Of a stretch of DNA of 64,000 bases, positions 1-7,873 are shown in pieces. The stretch is from CALODP01 sp942492055. GTDB lineage: Bacteria > Bacteroidota > Ignavibacteria > Ignavibacteriales > Melioribacteraceae. The stretch covers positions 124,001 to 188,000 of the forward strand of contig CALODP010000015.1 in the NCBI GenBank assembly GCA_942492055.1. The letters run 5' to 3'. The position numbers were made by a program, and so were the translations under genes. Every line of letters begins with the position of its first letter. Positions within the stretch are counted from its first letter, which is position 1. The notes under the pieces were generated by a model. It was not told the DNA's origin. It searched no databases and saw nothing but the letters and a program-made list of their open reading frames with translations.

Positions 1-22
1 CATTTGTATAAAGGAGGGGAGG

Positions 23-679
23 ATGAGATTTAGATGCAGGGATGAAGCGGAATTTTTCGGGAAGGCGGGTGTTGCCTTGAATAACGGAAAAAATATTCCC
101 AAGATAGCCGAGATTTTAGCGGGGGTAGGGTATACAACGGAAAAAATGGATGAAGGTTTGCAAGTCTATAAGAACGCGAAGGAGAAATATTTAGCAAAGG
201 AAAGAGCTAATGGGAGAAAATTGCAAGCGATATTGGAGTTCAACAAGGCGTGGGAGGAGGTGAAAAAGAGCTATATGAAGCATCTGAAACTTGCCCGTAT
301 TGTTTTGCCAAAGGAAAACGGGGATAGGGATAAGCTTTCGTTAAACGGATCGAGGAAGAAGGATTATCCGTCGTGGAGCATTGACGCGAAGAATTTTTAT
401 ACGAACGCTCTCGCGATTGAGGAGGTTACCGAAAAGCTTGAACAACTGGGAACTACGGCGGATGATTTGCGCGCTACCTTGGTGAAGCTGGAAGAATTGG
501 AAGAATTGAAATTCGAGAAGGAGAAAAAGATCGGGGAGGCGAAAGAGGCTACTTACGAAAAGAGAAAGGCCTATTCGGAATCAAAGAAATGGATGAGTGA
601 TTACATCGCGGTCGTAAAACTATCCGTAGGGGAAGTTCCTCAATTGGTAGAGTCGTTGGGGATATTTGAAAAATCATGA
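23..679 (+). CDS. Helical hypothetical protein
   Basis: This 218-residue protein is almost entirely charged helix, with a Glu/Lys-rich coiled-coil stretch at about residues 135-185 and no signal peptide or membrane segment. The ATG follows an AAGGAGG ribosome binding site at 11-17, which fixes the start. Its layout (an N-terminal helical segment with an EILAGVGYTTEKMDEGL-like element, then a long helical hairpin) resembles a set of Bacteroidota proteins of unknown function that I recall only loosely. No catalytic motif is visible. It opens an accessory patch that continues with a lipoprotein and an immunity-type gene, but the spacing does not suggest a shared operon. Function unknown; I am confident only that it is a real gene. 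Confidence 0.75.
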   Translation: MRFRCRDEAEFFGKAGVALNNGKNIPKIAEILAGVGYTTEKMDEGLQVYKNAKEKYLAKERANGRKLQAILEFNKAWEEVKKSYMKHLKLARIVLPKENGDRDKLSLNGSRKKDYPSWSIDAKNFYTNALAIEEVTEKLEQLGTTADDLRATLVKLEELEELKFEKEKKIGEAKEATYEKRKAYSESKKWMSDYIAVVKLSVGEVPQLVESLGIFEKS

Positions 680-818
680 GCTAAGCATGGGAATCATGGA
701 GGAAAATCATCTCGGTGTGATAGAAAAATAGTAATATGTTTGAATGAAATATAAGATATAATTAATTTTAGATTCTAATCACTAAGATTGTTGTTCATGA
801 ATAAAGTGTTCTAGCCAA

Positions 819-1346
819 ATGAATAGAAAAATAGTGTATCTATTGATCCTTTCCTTTTTCTTATCGGGATGTGTTCCTTGTATCTTTGTGTTAAATACTA
901 ACCCGGAAAAAACAAATAAACCGTATATAGAAATCGATGGTGATTATTATGCTATAGGTGAGGAGTATAATTTGGCAGAATTCGCGGAAAGAATTGCCGA
1001 TTCTTCCATTGCTTACTATCGAATAGAATTTGAAAATGGTAATATCCTCACTTATGACAGCATGAAAATAAGTGGTGAGAACATGTTAGCGTTCAACCCA
1101 AAAGACTCCATCCGATGTTCTTTTAAGGAGGTCGAATATATTGATCTTTTCAGGGACGCAACTATTAAAGATAGAATGGTTGGCTTGAAGCAATTGGTAG
1201 GATGGGTTTTGTATGGTTTTCTAATGGATGATGGAAGTGAAAAGAAAGAGAGTATTGCTGCTGCAACGACTATTGGTCTTATAGTAGGAAGCTGGTTTTT
1301 CTTTGATGATTATAAATGTGAAGAGCATCTCTACGTTTTGAAATGA
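819..1346 (+). CDS. Lipoprotein with C-terminal hydrophobic segment
   Basis: The 175-residue product starts with a short basic N-terminus, a hydrophobic core and the lipobox LSGC (Cys18), so it is predicted to be a lipid-anchored envelope protein. The middle is a beta-rich domain of roughly 110 residues; residues 145-165 form a second hydrophobic stretch that could be a membrane segment. I do not recognise a family. No strong ribosome binding site precedes the ATG. It lies between the helical hypothetical and the immunity-type genes. Small lipoproteins are common in such accessory patches, but nothing in the sequence ties it to a toxin. Confidence 0.7.
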   Translation: MNRKIVYLLILSFFLSGCVPCIFVLNTNPEKTNKPYIEIDGDYYAIGEEYNLAEFAERIADSSIAYYRIEFENGNILTYDSMKISGENMLAFNPKDSIRCSFKEVEYIDLFRDATIKDRMVGLKQLVGWVLYGFLMDDGSEKKESIAAATTIGLIVGSWFFFDDYKCEEHLYVLK

Positions 1347-1453
1347 AAAATATGATTGATAGCTCTAATAAAGGGAAGCTAATTGGATCTTGAGCATACT
1401 AAGACTGTACCTAAGTGGCGTTTGGAATCATTAATAGAATGGAGAGTGAGTAT

Positions 1454-1718
1454 ATGACTGTGGGCTATTGCATGATATGTAATTCAAGTCTTTCTATCTC
1501 GGAAGTATATTTATGTAAAAGGCATACAGAGGAGATCATTAGTAAGCTGTCTACAAATGCATATGTCATAAAGACGCCAACCGAAAGAGAGCATTGCCAT
1601 ATTAGTGGTGAATTTAACAATAGACTCATAATTAACTTTTCCGACTTGTTTTTATTTATGTAAGAAATGCCTTTCGAAAGCTGGTTTGGAATATGATTTA
1701 GTTATACCGGAGATGTAG
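1454..1718 (+). pseudogene. Small zinc-binding protein with apparent frameshift
   Basis: The ATG at 1454 follows a GGAGAG site and opens a frame with a C-x2-C...C-x2-H cluster (YCMIC, then LCKRH), typical of a small zinc ribbon. That frame stops at 1661. Skipping one T in the GTTTTTA run at 1648-1654 continues the protein as FYLCKKCLSKAGLEYDLV and ends at a TAG at 1716-1718, just before the ATG of the next gene at 1720. The extra C-x2-C and the tight junction argue that the longer, roughly 87-residue reading is the ancestral one. The break could be a real frameshift mutation or a homopolymer sequencing error. An in-frame start at 1439 is possible but lacks a ribosome site. Confidence 0.5.
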
Positions 1719-1719
1719 A

Positions 1720-2061
1720 ATGAATAATGAAGAGCATAATGGAAAAGAGGTTGATGAGGTTGTTTTATTGACTTGGCTCGAAGAATGGTATACAAACAAT
1801 TGTAATGGAGATTGGGAACATTCTTATGGAATTACAATTGAGAGTACTGATAATCCGGGATGGTGTATTACAATTGATTTATCAGAAACTGATCTTCGGG
1901 ATGAAACTTTAGATTATTCTCTTGTTGAAACAAACCAAAGCGATTGGTATGGAATAAAGATTGAAAACTCCAAATTCGTAGCTTGTGGCGATAGTAGAAA
2001 ACTGTGGTTCCTTCTTTGTGAATTTAGACGTTTTGTAAATTCCATATCCAAGAAGGGATAG
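1720..2061 (+). CDS. Imm53-family immunity protein
   Basis: This 113-residue protein has the hallmarks of immunity protein 53 of bacterial polymorphic toxin systems: a WLEEWYTNNCNGDWEHSYGI segment followed by DNPGW and a beta-rich remainder with conserved tryptophans. Family members sit beside polymorphic toxin genes and neutralise the cognate toxin in the cytoplasm. No signal peptide is present, as expected. No toxin, Rhs/VgrG carrier or LXG-type gene is visible in this window, so the partner lies upstream of base 1 or this is an orphan immunity gene. It starts two bases after the TAG of the repaired zinc-protein frame, suggesting co-transcription with it. Confidence 0.85.
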   Translation: MNNEEHNGKEVDEVVLLTWLEEWYTNNCNGDWEHSYGITIESTDNPGWCITIDLSETDLRDETLDYSLVETNQSDWYGIKIENSKFVACGDSRKLWFLLCEFRRFVNSISKKG

Positions 2062-2062
2062 T

Positions 2063-2203
2063 ATGATGAGCGGAGCATGGAAGAATGTCTCTGTTTTCTT
2101 TTTCTCCGTTATTGTAATATCGGCGATTATTCCGGTCCTTAACAGCGGGAATAAAACAATGAGGTTCTCGGAGCTCGGAGCAGACTCGAGAGGAGTAATC
2201 TAA
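2063..2203 (+). CDS. Possible small membrane peptide (46 aa)
   Basis: A short frame starts one base after the immunity gene stop, with AGAAGGGA upstream inside that gene. It encodes 46 residues with one clear hydrophobic helix (VFFFSVIVISAIIPVL) after a short N-terminus. The coupling and the membrane helix make it plausible, but it could be chance. Confidence 0.3.
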   Translation: MMSGAWKNVSVFFFSVIVISAIIPVLNSGNKTMRFSELGADSRGVI

Positions 2204-2364
2204 GAGGTGCTACCATTGAACGATGTATTCTTTGCCGTAGGCTTACTTCGACTCCGCTCCCGGCAAAGGCCGGATCTAGGACAGTAAGCATGTCCCCATC
2301 ATTTTATCACTACTACCGCTGTTATTGGATTTTAACTTACCACTCCACTAGGAAACCAAATAAA
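2204..2364. other. Intergenic stretch with one hairpin
   Basis: Between the accessory patch and the minus-strand gene ending at 2365. The only structure I see is an 8-bp inverted repeat, CTTTGCCG at 2230-2237 and CGGCAAAG at 2261-2268, with a 23-base loop and no T-tract. It could be the end of the patch or a weak terminator. Confidence 0.35.
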
Positions 2365-2721
2365 CTATCTGTCATAAGGAGTTAGGAGAAGCTCAAAGTG
2401 TTCCAATATTCTGTTAATATCTTTGGAAATCCATTCCTCATCCAGCTCCGATAATTCTATATCTGTTACTTTGCTGATTTCATATCTCATTTGCAAGGTA
2501 ACTGTCGGGCCGTTCAGAAATATCTTACTTTTCCGCGCGACGGTTGTTTTTTGCAAAGTCCCGAGAACTTTGATATCGAAGTTTTTATCTTCGAATATGG
2601 GGCCTTGAATAAATATGTTAGAAAAAACATCTTCGGGAATATCCTGACTTACTTCGTAGACCGCTGTACAGTAGGTAACAAGGTCTTTTAGCTCTCCGTT
2701 TACAACAACATTTTTCTTCAT
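2365..2721 (-). CDS. Hypothetical beta-rich protein
   Basis: An ATG at 2721 gives a 118-residue soluble protein beginning MKKNVVVNGELKDLV. A longer version starting with TTG at 2784 is possible but has no better ribosome site. Alternating hydrophobic residues suggest a beta sheet followed by a C-terminal helix (ISKDINRILEHFELLL). I do not recognise the family; it could be another small immunity-like or effector-associated protein given its neighbour, but no motif supports that. Short frames on the opposite strand overlap it and are judged shadows, because only this frame has a plausible start and protein-like composition. Confidence 0.55.
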   Translation of the reverse strand: MKKNVVVNGELKDLVTYCTAVYEVSQDIPEDVFSNIFIQGPIFEDKNFDIKVLGTLQKTTVARKSKIFLNGPTVTLQMRYEISKVTDIELSELDEEWISKDINRILEHFELLLTPYDR

Positions 2722-2875
2722 TATTGCCCCGCAAAAAATGGAATGAATAAAGTCTATGCTTTGAGGTATAAAATATTTTGTCAAAAAATCAAGTTTTCTC
2801 GAAACTTTTTTTTTGTCGATACGTCTACAAGTACAGAAATAACAAATAAAAACTCATTTGATCTGGGGGGAGAAA

Positions 2876-3322
2876 ATGAAAAAGCAACATATCTTAGCAG
2901 CATTAGTACTATTCTTATTCGCGTCCGTTTCACTATACGCCGGTGACAAATACACCGATTGCAAAGTCACGAATTACGAACAAACAGAACTAAGTCTCCT
3001 TGAAGGGATCCATTCGGATAATTTCGGTTTGAGAATCAGCTCCGCTTATATGCTAGGGGAGATTAAATCGGAAAAGGCTGTAATTCCTTTGACAAAGATG
3101 CTACGCAACTCCGAAGACCAACGGGCTCGTCTGGTTGCCGCACTCTCTTTGATGAAAATCGGAACCGATAGGAGTACTTATGTTGTTAAACAAGGGAAAC
3201 GCTTCAACGAGTTTGTAAAAGTACGCAAGCTCTGTAAGCATCTCTACAATACTTACCTTTACGAAAAGTTTAACGGCAAACAGCCGTCACAGGAAGAGTT
3301 ATTCGCCTACTTGTTCGAATAA
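2876..3322 (+). CDS. Exported HEAT-repeat protein
   Basis: The ATG at 2876 lies just after a GGGGGGAG ribosome site. The 148-residue product has a signal peptide (MKKQHILAALVLFLFASVSLYA) with a signal-peptidase-I-like site after YA. Residues 45-95 read as HEAT/PBS-lyase-type helical repeats (GLRISSAYMLGEI, then ARLVAALSLMKIG), a fold used for protein-protein contacts. The C-terminal third is basic and helical. It is a single-gene unit closed by a strong terminator. Family members of this size act as periplasmic or secreted adaptors of unknown specificity; no enzyme motif is present. Confidence 0.75.
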   Translation: MKKQHILAALVLFLFASVSLYAGDKYTDCKVTNYEQTELSLLEGIHSDNFGLRISSAYMLGEIKSEKAVIPLTKMLRNSEDQRARLVAALSLMKIGTDRSTYVVKQGKRFNEFVKVRKLCKHLYNTYLYEKFNGKQPSQEELFAYLFE

Positions 3323-3342
3323 AATAACAAAACCAACCGTGT

Positions 3343-3370
3343 AGAGCCCTTTTAACCGAGGGCTCTTTTT
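3343..3370 (+). terminator. Rho-independent terminator
   Basis: AGAGCCCT at 3343-3350 pairs perfectly with AGGGCTCT at 3359-3366 across an 8-base loop and runs into five Ts. It ends the HEAT-repeat gene. Confidence 0.9.
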
Positions 3371-3459
3371 ATGTAGTAAATCCGATATCCTTTCATTCCT
3401 ACCTGATATTTATCCTAATTATATCTTATCTTTACACTGCAAATTATATGGGTTTATAA

Positions 3460-4101
3460 ATGTACGATTACGAAAGACGTGAATTAGTAGAAGGATTGAT
3501 GCGAAAGGGCATTAAGGATGAGAAGGTATTGGAGGCTATATTGAAAGTAGAGCGCCATCTTTTTGTCCCGGATGTAATGCAGCATCACGCTTATAAAGAT
3601 GTTGCTTTGCCGATTGGGTACGGGCAGACAATTTCGCAACCATACACGGTAGCCTTTATGACACAAGCGCTGCGCCTTAAGGAAAGAGCAAAGATACTTG
3701 AGATCGGAACCGGTTCCGGTTATCAGGCCGCTGTCCTTTTGGAAATGGGGATGAAAGTTTTTTCTATCGAACGTAACAGAGAAATATACGAGAGAACACA
3801 AGATTTGTTCGACGAGTTAGGATTAAGAGCTGTTTTGAGATGTGGCGATGGTACTATCGGGTGGGAATCTTATTTCCCGTATGACGGAATAATAGTTACT
3901 GCCGGTGGACCAACGGTTCCGGAAAGTTTGAAGAAGCAACTTGGAATAGGAGCTAAACTTGTAATTCCCGTCGGTGACAGAAAATCGCAGACTCTGAAGA
4001 TTATTACTAAAACAGATGATGATAAATTCGAAACAGAAGAAGTACCTCAGTTCGCGTTTGTTCCATTAATAGGTAGAGAAGGTTGGAAAAACGGGCAATA
4101 G
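3460..4101 (+). CDS. pcm: Protein-L-isoaspartate O-methyltransferase
   Basis: Repairs isoaspartyl residues in damaged proteins by S-adenosylmethionine-dependent methylation in the cytoplasm. The 213-residue length is standard. The family signature GYGQTISQPYTVAFM lies near residue 52, followed by the SAM-binding glycine loop ILEIGTGSGYQAA near residue 80, the acidic post-I strand (VFSIERN) and GDGTIGW. The C-terminus overlaps the start of miaA by 19 bases, so the two genes are almost certainly co-translated. Nothing is truncated. Pairing with a tRNA modification gene is a positional association, not a known pathway. Confidence 0.95.
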   Translation: MYDYERRELVEGLMRKGIKDEKVLEAILKVERHLFVPDVMQHHAYKDVALPIGYGQTISQPYTVAFMTQALRLKERAKILEIGTGSGYQAAVLLEMGMKVFSIERNREIYERTQDLFDELGLRAVLRCGDGTIGWESYFPYDGIIVTAGGPTVPESLKKQLGIGAKLVIPVGDRKSQTLKIITKTDDDKFETEEVPQFAFVPLIGREGWKNGQ

Positions 4102-5006
4102 TTGTAGTAGGCCCGACATGTTCGGGGAAAACTTCTCTCGGAATAAAGGTAGCCGAACGGTTGAACAGTGAAATAATATCGGCTGATAGCCGTCAGATAT
4201 TTCGGCAATTGAATATCGGAACCGCTACACCTACAGGTGAAGAATTGAGCAGAGTGAAGCATCATTTTATAAATTCTCTGGAGCCGACCGAAGAGTATAA
4301 TGTCAGCAAGTTCGAGCACGACGCTTTGAGATTGATTGAGAAATTGCAATCGGAAGATAAAATTCCTGTTATCGTCGGTGGGTCAGGGTTATACATCAGA
4401 GCTATAGTCGATGGATTATTCGATGAGGTTGATACCGACAAGGAATATAGGGCAGAGTTGAAGAGCTTGCGAGAAAAGCATGGAAACGAATATTTGTATG
4501 AGATGCTTTGCAAGACAGATCCGAAGAGCGCCGAGACAATGCTACCGCAAAACTGGAAGAGGGTATTCAGAGCCTTGGAAGTTTTCCGACTAAGTGGTAA
4601 GTCGATAGTCGATTGGCATAATGAACACAGTGTAGAGAGGGATATAGAGTTTTTTCAGTACGGTTTGAATTGGGATAGAGAAGTGTTGTATAAAAATATC
4701 GAAAGTCGTGTTGATAAAATGTTGGAAGAGGGTTTGTTGGATGAAATAAATTCTCTTCTCGAAAAAGGATTGGATGAAAAGTATAACTCGATTAATACGG
4801 TTGGATATAAAGAAATAATTGCACATCTTAAAGGAGAATACGACCTAGAGAGAGGTATAGAGTTGATAAAGAGAAATACCAGAAGATTTGCCAAGCGGCA
4901 ATTTACCTGGTTCGGAGCAGATGAAAGAATCAAGTGGTTCGATGTGAATGATATTTCCGATATTGATGTTATAGCGGATAGTATTGTAAGGGATTTTTCA
5001 AAGTAA
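4083..5006 (+). CDS. miaA: tRNA dimethylallyltransferase
   Basis: Transfers the dimethylallyl group to N6 of A37 in tRNAs that read codons starting with U. The sequence shows the P-loop GPTCSGKTSLG (residues 10-20), the SADSRQIFRQLNIGTATPT segment, HHFINSLEP, VGGSGLYIRA and the C-terminal NTRRFAKRQFTWF element. The start is a TTG at 4083: an in-frame stop lies at 4074-4076 and no ATG or GTG occurs before the P-loop, so this unusual codon is forced. It overlaps pcm by 19 bases, with AGAAGG directly upstream. Length (307 aa) is normal for the family. Confidence 0.95.
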   Translation: MEKRAIVVVGPTCSGKTSLGIKVAERLNSEIISADSRQIFRQLNIGTATPTGEELSRVKHHFINSLEPTEEYNVSKFEHDALRLIEKLQSEDKIPVIVGGSGLYIRAIVDGLFDEVDTDKEYRAELKSLREKHGNEYLYEMLCKTDPKSAETMLPQNWKRVFRALEVFRLSGKSIVDWHNEHSVERDIEFFQYGLNWDREVLYKNIESRVDKMLEEGLLDEINSLLEKGLDEKYNSINTVGYKEIIAHLKGEYDLERGIELIKRNTRRFAKRQFTWFGADERIKWFDVNDISDIDVIADSIVRDFSK

Positions 5007-5041
5007 GCGAAAACATATTTGCTCACAAAATAAGTAATGTT

Positions 5042-6412
5042 ATGAAAACGAAGATAAGAATTGCTTCAGGCCAAGGCTTCTGGGGTGATTTAGTAGATGC
5101 TCCGTTTACTCAAGTTACTAAAGGCCCTGTGGACTATCTTGTTATGGATTATCTGGCAGAAGTTACGATGTCCATTCTTCAGAAGCAGAAAAACAAAAAT
5201 CCTCAACTGGGATACGCCAAAGATTTTCCGGTGGTAGTTGAGAGAATTATCAAGACGTGCAAAGAGAAAAATATTAAAATAATCACCAACGGAGGCGGTG
5301 TAAATCCGGTTGCTTGCGCGGAGGAAACATTAAGGCTCGCAAAGAGTGCCGGAGTAAGTAAGCTGAAGATTGGTGTTGTTCTCGGGGATAATATAAAGGA
5401 TGAGATAAGTGAAATTCTCGAGAATGGTTGTTCTTTGAACAATATGGAAACGGATGAGCCGATTACTGTAGTTCAGGATCGTTTGCTTAGCGCGAATGTC
5501 TATTTCGGTGCGATGCCGATTGTAGAAGCCCTTGAGAATGGGGCGGATATTGTTATTACCGGAAGAACAACCGATACGGGACTTACCCTTGCCCCGATGA
5601 TTTACGAATTTGATTGGCAGAAAGATAATTTTAATCTTTTGGCTGCCGGAACAGTAGCCGGACATATTCTGGAATGCGGAGGGCAAGCCTCCGGTGGTAA
5701 TTTCTCGGGCAATTGGAAAGATATACCCGAATTGGAGAATATCGGATTCCCGATTGCCGAAGCATACCCGAGCGGTGAGTTTATTATTACCAAGCATGAA
5801 GATACCGGTGGGTTGGTCAATGAGCAAACAGTATCCGAGCAACTTGTTTACGAAATCGGAGATCCGGAAGAGTATATTACTCCCGATTGCGTAGCCGATT
5901 TTACCTCTATAAAACTTGAGGATATGGGGGATAACCGTGTAAGGGTCTTTAATGTAAAGGGAAAACCGGCCACCAAATTTTACAAAGTATCCTGTTCATA
6001 CAATGAAGGATATTCGGCGGTAGGAAATCTTACTTACTCGTGGCCTAAAGCTTTGAGCAAAGCCAGAGCGGCCGAAGAGATTCTCAAAAGAAGGCTGGCT
6101 AATCTGAACCTCGAATTTGATGAGATACGAGGAGAGTACCTGGGGTACGATTCGTGTCACGGTCCGTTAGCAAATAAGATTGACGAAGCTGATCTAAACG
6201 AAGTTGTTCTGAGAATAGCCGTAAGAGGGAAGGACTACAACTCGGTAGAAAGATTCGGAAAGGAAATAGCTCCTTTAATATTAACCGGGCCACCAAGTGT
6301 AACCGGATTTGCGGGAGGAAGACCAAAGCCAAGTGAGGTAGTAGCATATTGGCCGGCACTTATTCCGAAAGAACTAATTACTCCGATAGTCAACTATTTG
6401 GAGGATGAATAA
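5042..6412 (+). CDS. AtuA-family (DUF1446) protein
   Basis: A 456-residue cytoplasmic protein with the features of the acyclic terpene utilisation AtuA family: IRIASGQGFWGD at the N-terminus, TNGGGVNPVAC near residue 85, DIVITGRTTDTGL near residue 170 and ECGGQASGGNF near residue 215. Some relatives act in citronellol/geraniol catabolism, but most family members in other lineages have no proven role. In many genomes the family carries a small C-terminal ferredoxin-fold domain; here that domain is encoded by the next gene, which begins at this gene's end. No other terpene catabolic genes are nearby, so the substrate is unknown. Confidence 0.85.
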   Translation: MKTKIRIASGQGFWGDLVDAPFTQVTKGPVDYLVMDYLAEVTMSILQKQKNKNPQLGYAKDFPVVVERIIKTCKEKNIKIITNGGGVNPVACAEETLRLAKSAGVSKLKIGVVLGDNIKDEISEILENGCSLNNMETDEPITVVQDRLLSANVYFGAMPIVEALENGADIVITGRTTDTGLTLAPMIYEFDWQKDNFNLLAAGTVAGHILECGGQASGGNFSGNWKDIPELENIGFPIAEAYPSGEFIITKHEDTGGLVNEQTVSEQLVYEIGDPEEYITPDCVADFTSIKLEDMGDNRVRVFNVKGKPATKFYKVSCSYNEGYSAVGNLTYSWPKALSKARAAEEILKRRLANLNLEFDEIRGEYLGYDSCHGPLANKIDEADLNEVVLRIAVRGKDYNSVERFGKEIAPLILTGPPSVTGFAGGRPKPSEVVAYWPALIPKELITPIVNYLEDE

Positions 6413-6413
6413 A

Positions 6414-6731
6414 ATGAAGATAAAACTAATTGATATCGCTCATGGCAGAAGCGGAGATAAAGGTGATACCGCCAATATCGGAATAATAGCATATGACGAA
6501 AAAGGTTATGAGATTATCAGCCAACATTTGACTGCAGAAATAGTGAAAGAACATTTTGCGGGTATTTGTTTCGGGGAAGTAGAGAGATTCGAGTTGCCTA
6601 ATATTCGTGCTTTGAATTTTTTATTGCACAATACTCTTGGTGGTGGCGGAACTGTTTCCTTAAAACATGACGCTCAGGGGAAAACCCTAGCGGCTGCTTT
6701 ACTTAAAATGGAATTGGAAATAATAGAATAG
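6414..6731 (+). CDS. AtuA C-terminal-domain-like small protein
   Basis: About 105 residues, with KLIDIAHGRSGDKGDTANIGI at the N-terminus and LGGGGTVSLKHDAQGKTLA near the C-terminus. This matches the small domain that closes longer AtuA-family proteins. The start is placed at 6414 because GGAGG at 6400-6404 is nine bases upstream; an ATG at 6405 would sit directly on that site. The gene almost abuts the AtuA-domain gene, so the two products probably form one complex. It ends 36 bases before prfB. Confidence 0.85.
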   Translation: MKIKLIDIAHGRSGDKGDTANIGIIAYDEKGYEIISQHLTAEIVKEHFAGICFGEVERFELPNIRALNFLLHNTLGGGGTVSLKHDAQGKTLAAALLKMELEIIE

Positions 6732-6767
6732 AAATAATACTGAAAAATATGGAGGACATCTGTCGAT

Positions 6768-7869
6768 ATGTACGATGAGCAGATAAAACAGAGTAAAAGT
6801 TTGTTGGATAGAATCGAGAAATTACGAGGTTATCTTTAAGGTAGATGATAAAGAAGAGAAGATAAAAGAGCTTCAGGAAAAAACGGAAGCTACCGATTTT
6901 TGGAATGATCAAAAAAACGCTCAGGTAATTTTGCAAAAGATAAAAGCTTTGCAAAATTGGGTTGAGCTTTGGAAGAAAGAAAAAGATAATTACGATAATC
7001 TGGCTGATATTATTGAATTAGCCGAAATGGAAGAGGATGAGTCTCTTGAAGAAGAGATAAATTCGGAGTTAGAAAGTCTTGTTAAATCAGTTGATAAACT
7101 GGAACTAAAAAGCATGCTTAGCGGAAGGGACGATGATAAGAATTGTATTCTTACGGTTCATTCCGGTGCCGGTGGTACGGAGGCTCAGGACTGGGCGGAT
7201 ATGCTTCTCAGAATGTATTTGCGCTGGGGTGAAAAGAACGGTTATAAGATTTCGATGATTGATTACCTGGAAGGGGACGGAGCCGGAATAAAAAGCGCTA
7301 CAATTGAGGTTGTAGGTGATTTTGCTTATGGCTATATGAAAGCCGAAAATGGTGTTCACAGGCTTGTGAGAATATCTCCATTCGACGCGAATAAAAGAAG
7401 ACATACTTCTTTCGCTTCGATTTTTGTTATTCCCGAAATTGATGATTCGATTGAGATAGACATTAATCCGGCTGATTTGAAGATAGATACTTTCCGTTCC
7501 GGTGGTAAAGGGGGACAGAATGTTAACAAGGTTGAAACCGCTGTTAGAATAACCCATGTTCCTTCATGTATAGTTGCTGCCTGCCAAAGCGAAAGATCGC
7601 AGATGCAAAATAAAGTAAACGCGATGAAGCTTTTGAAAGCAAAATTGTATCAGCAGGAAATGGAGAAAAAAGAAGCCGAGCTTGACGAGATAGAAAAAAA
7701 CAAAATGAAGATAGAATGGGGAAGTCAGATTCGTTCGTATGTTTTTCATCCTTATAACATGGTTAAAGATCATAGAACTGATGTAGAAACCTCCGATACT
7801 CAAGGTGTAATGGATGGCGATATTAACAAATTTATAGAATCGTTCCTGTTGAAATTTTCTCAGAACTAA
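6768..7869 (+). CDS. prfB: Peptide chain release factor 2 (programmed +1 frameshift)
   Basis: Releases finished peptides at UGA and UAA codons. Translation starts at ATG 6768 (GGAGG at 6751-6755) and encodes MYDEQIKQSKSLLDRIEKL-RGYL before an in-frame TAA at 6837. The +1 frame from 6838 continues without interruption to 7869 and carries the tripeptide anticodon SPF (RISPFDANKRRH) and the catalytic GGQ (RSGGKGGQNVNK). The RGYL junction is the same place as the autoregulatory frameshift in Escherichia coli, so this is recoding and not a broken gene. The full product is 366 residues, normal for RF2. The site uses TAA instead of the usual TGA and has a weak internal Shine-Dalgarno element. Confidence 0.93.
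6825..6840 (+). promoter_or_regulatory. prfB +1 frameshift site with UAA stop
   Basis: Reads CGAGGTTATCTTTAAG: Arg-Gly-Tyr-Leu codons, then TAA. CTT is the slippery codon; a +1 slip skips T6837 and reads AAG. The upstream GAGG is shorter than the AGGGGG stimulator of E. coli, and the base after the stop is G and not C. Confidence 0.85.
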
Positions 7870-7873
7870 TTTT

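Noticed and set aside
2423..2946. Plus-strand small frames over the minus-strand gene at 2365-2721
   Set aside because: They lack ribosome sites and recognisable features, and the minus-strand frame has better protein composition.
6931..7869. RF2 as a separate shorter gene starting at TTG 6931, or a pseudogene
   Set aside because: The upstream frame encodes the conserved RF2 N-terminus up to RGYL, exactly the known recoding position, and has a good ribosome binding site.
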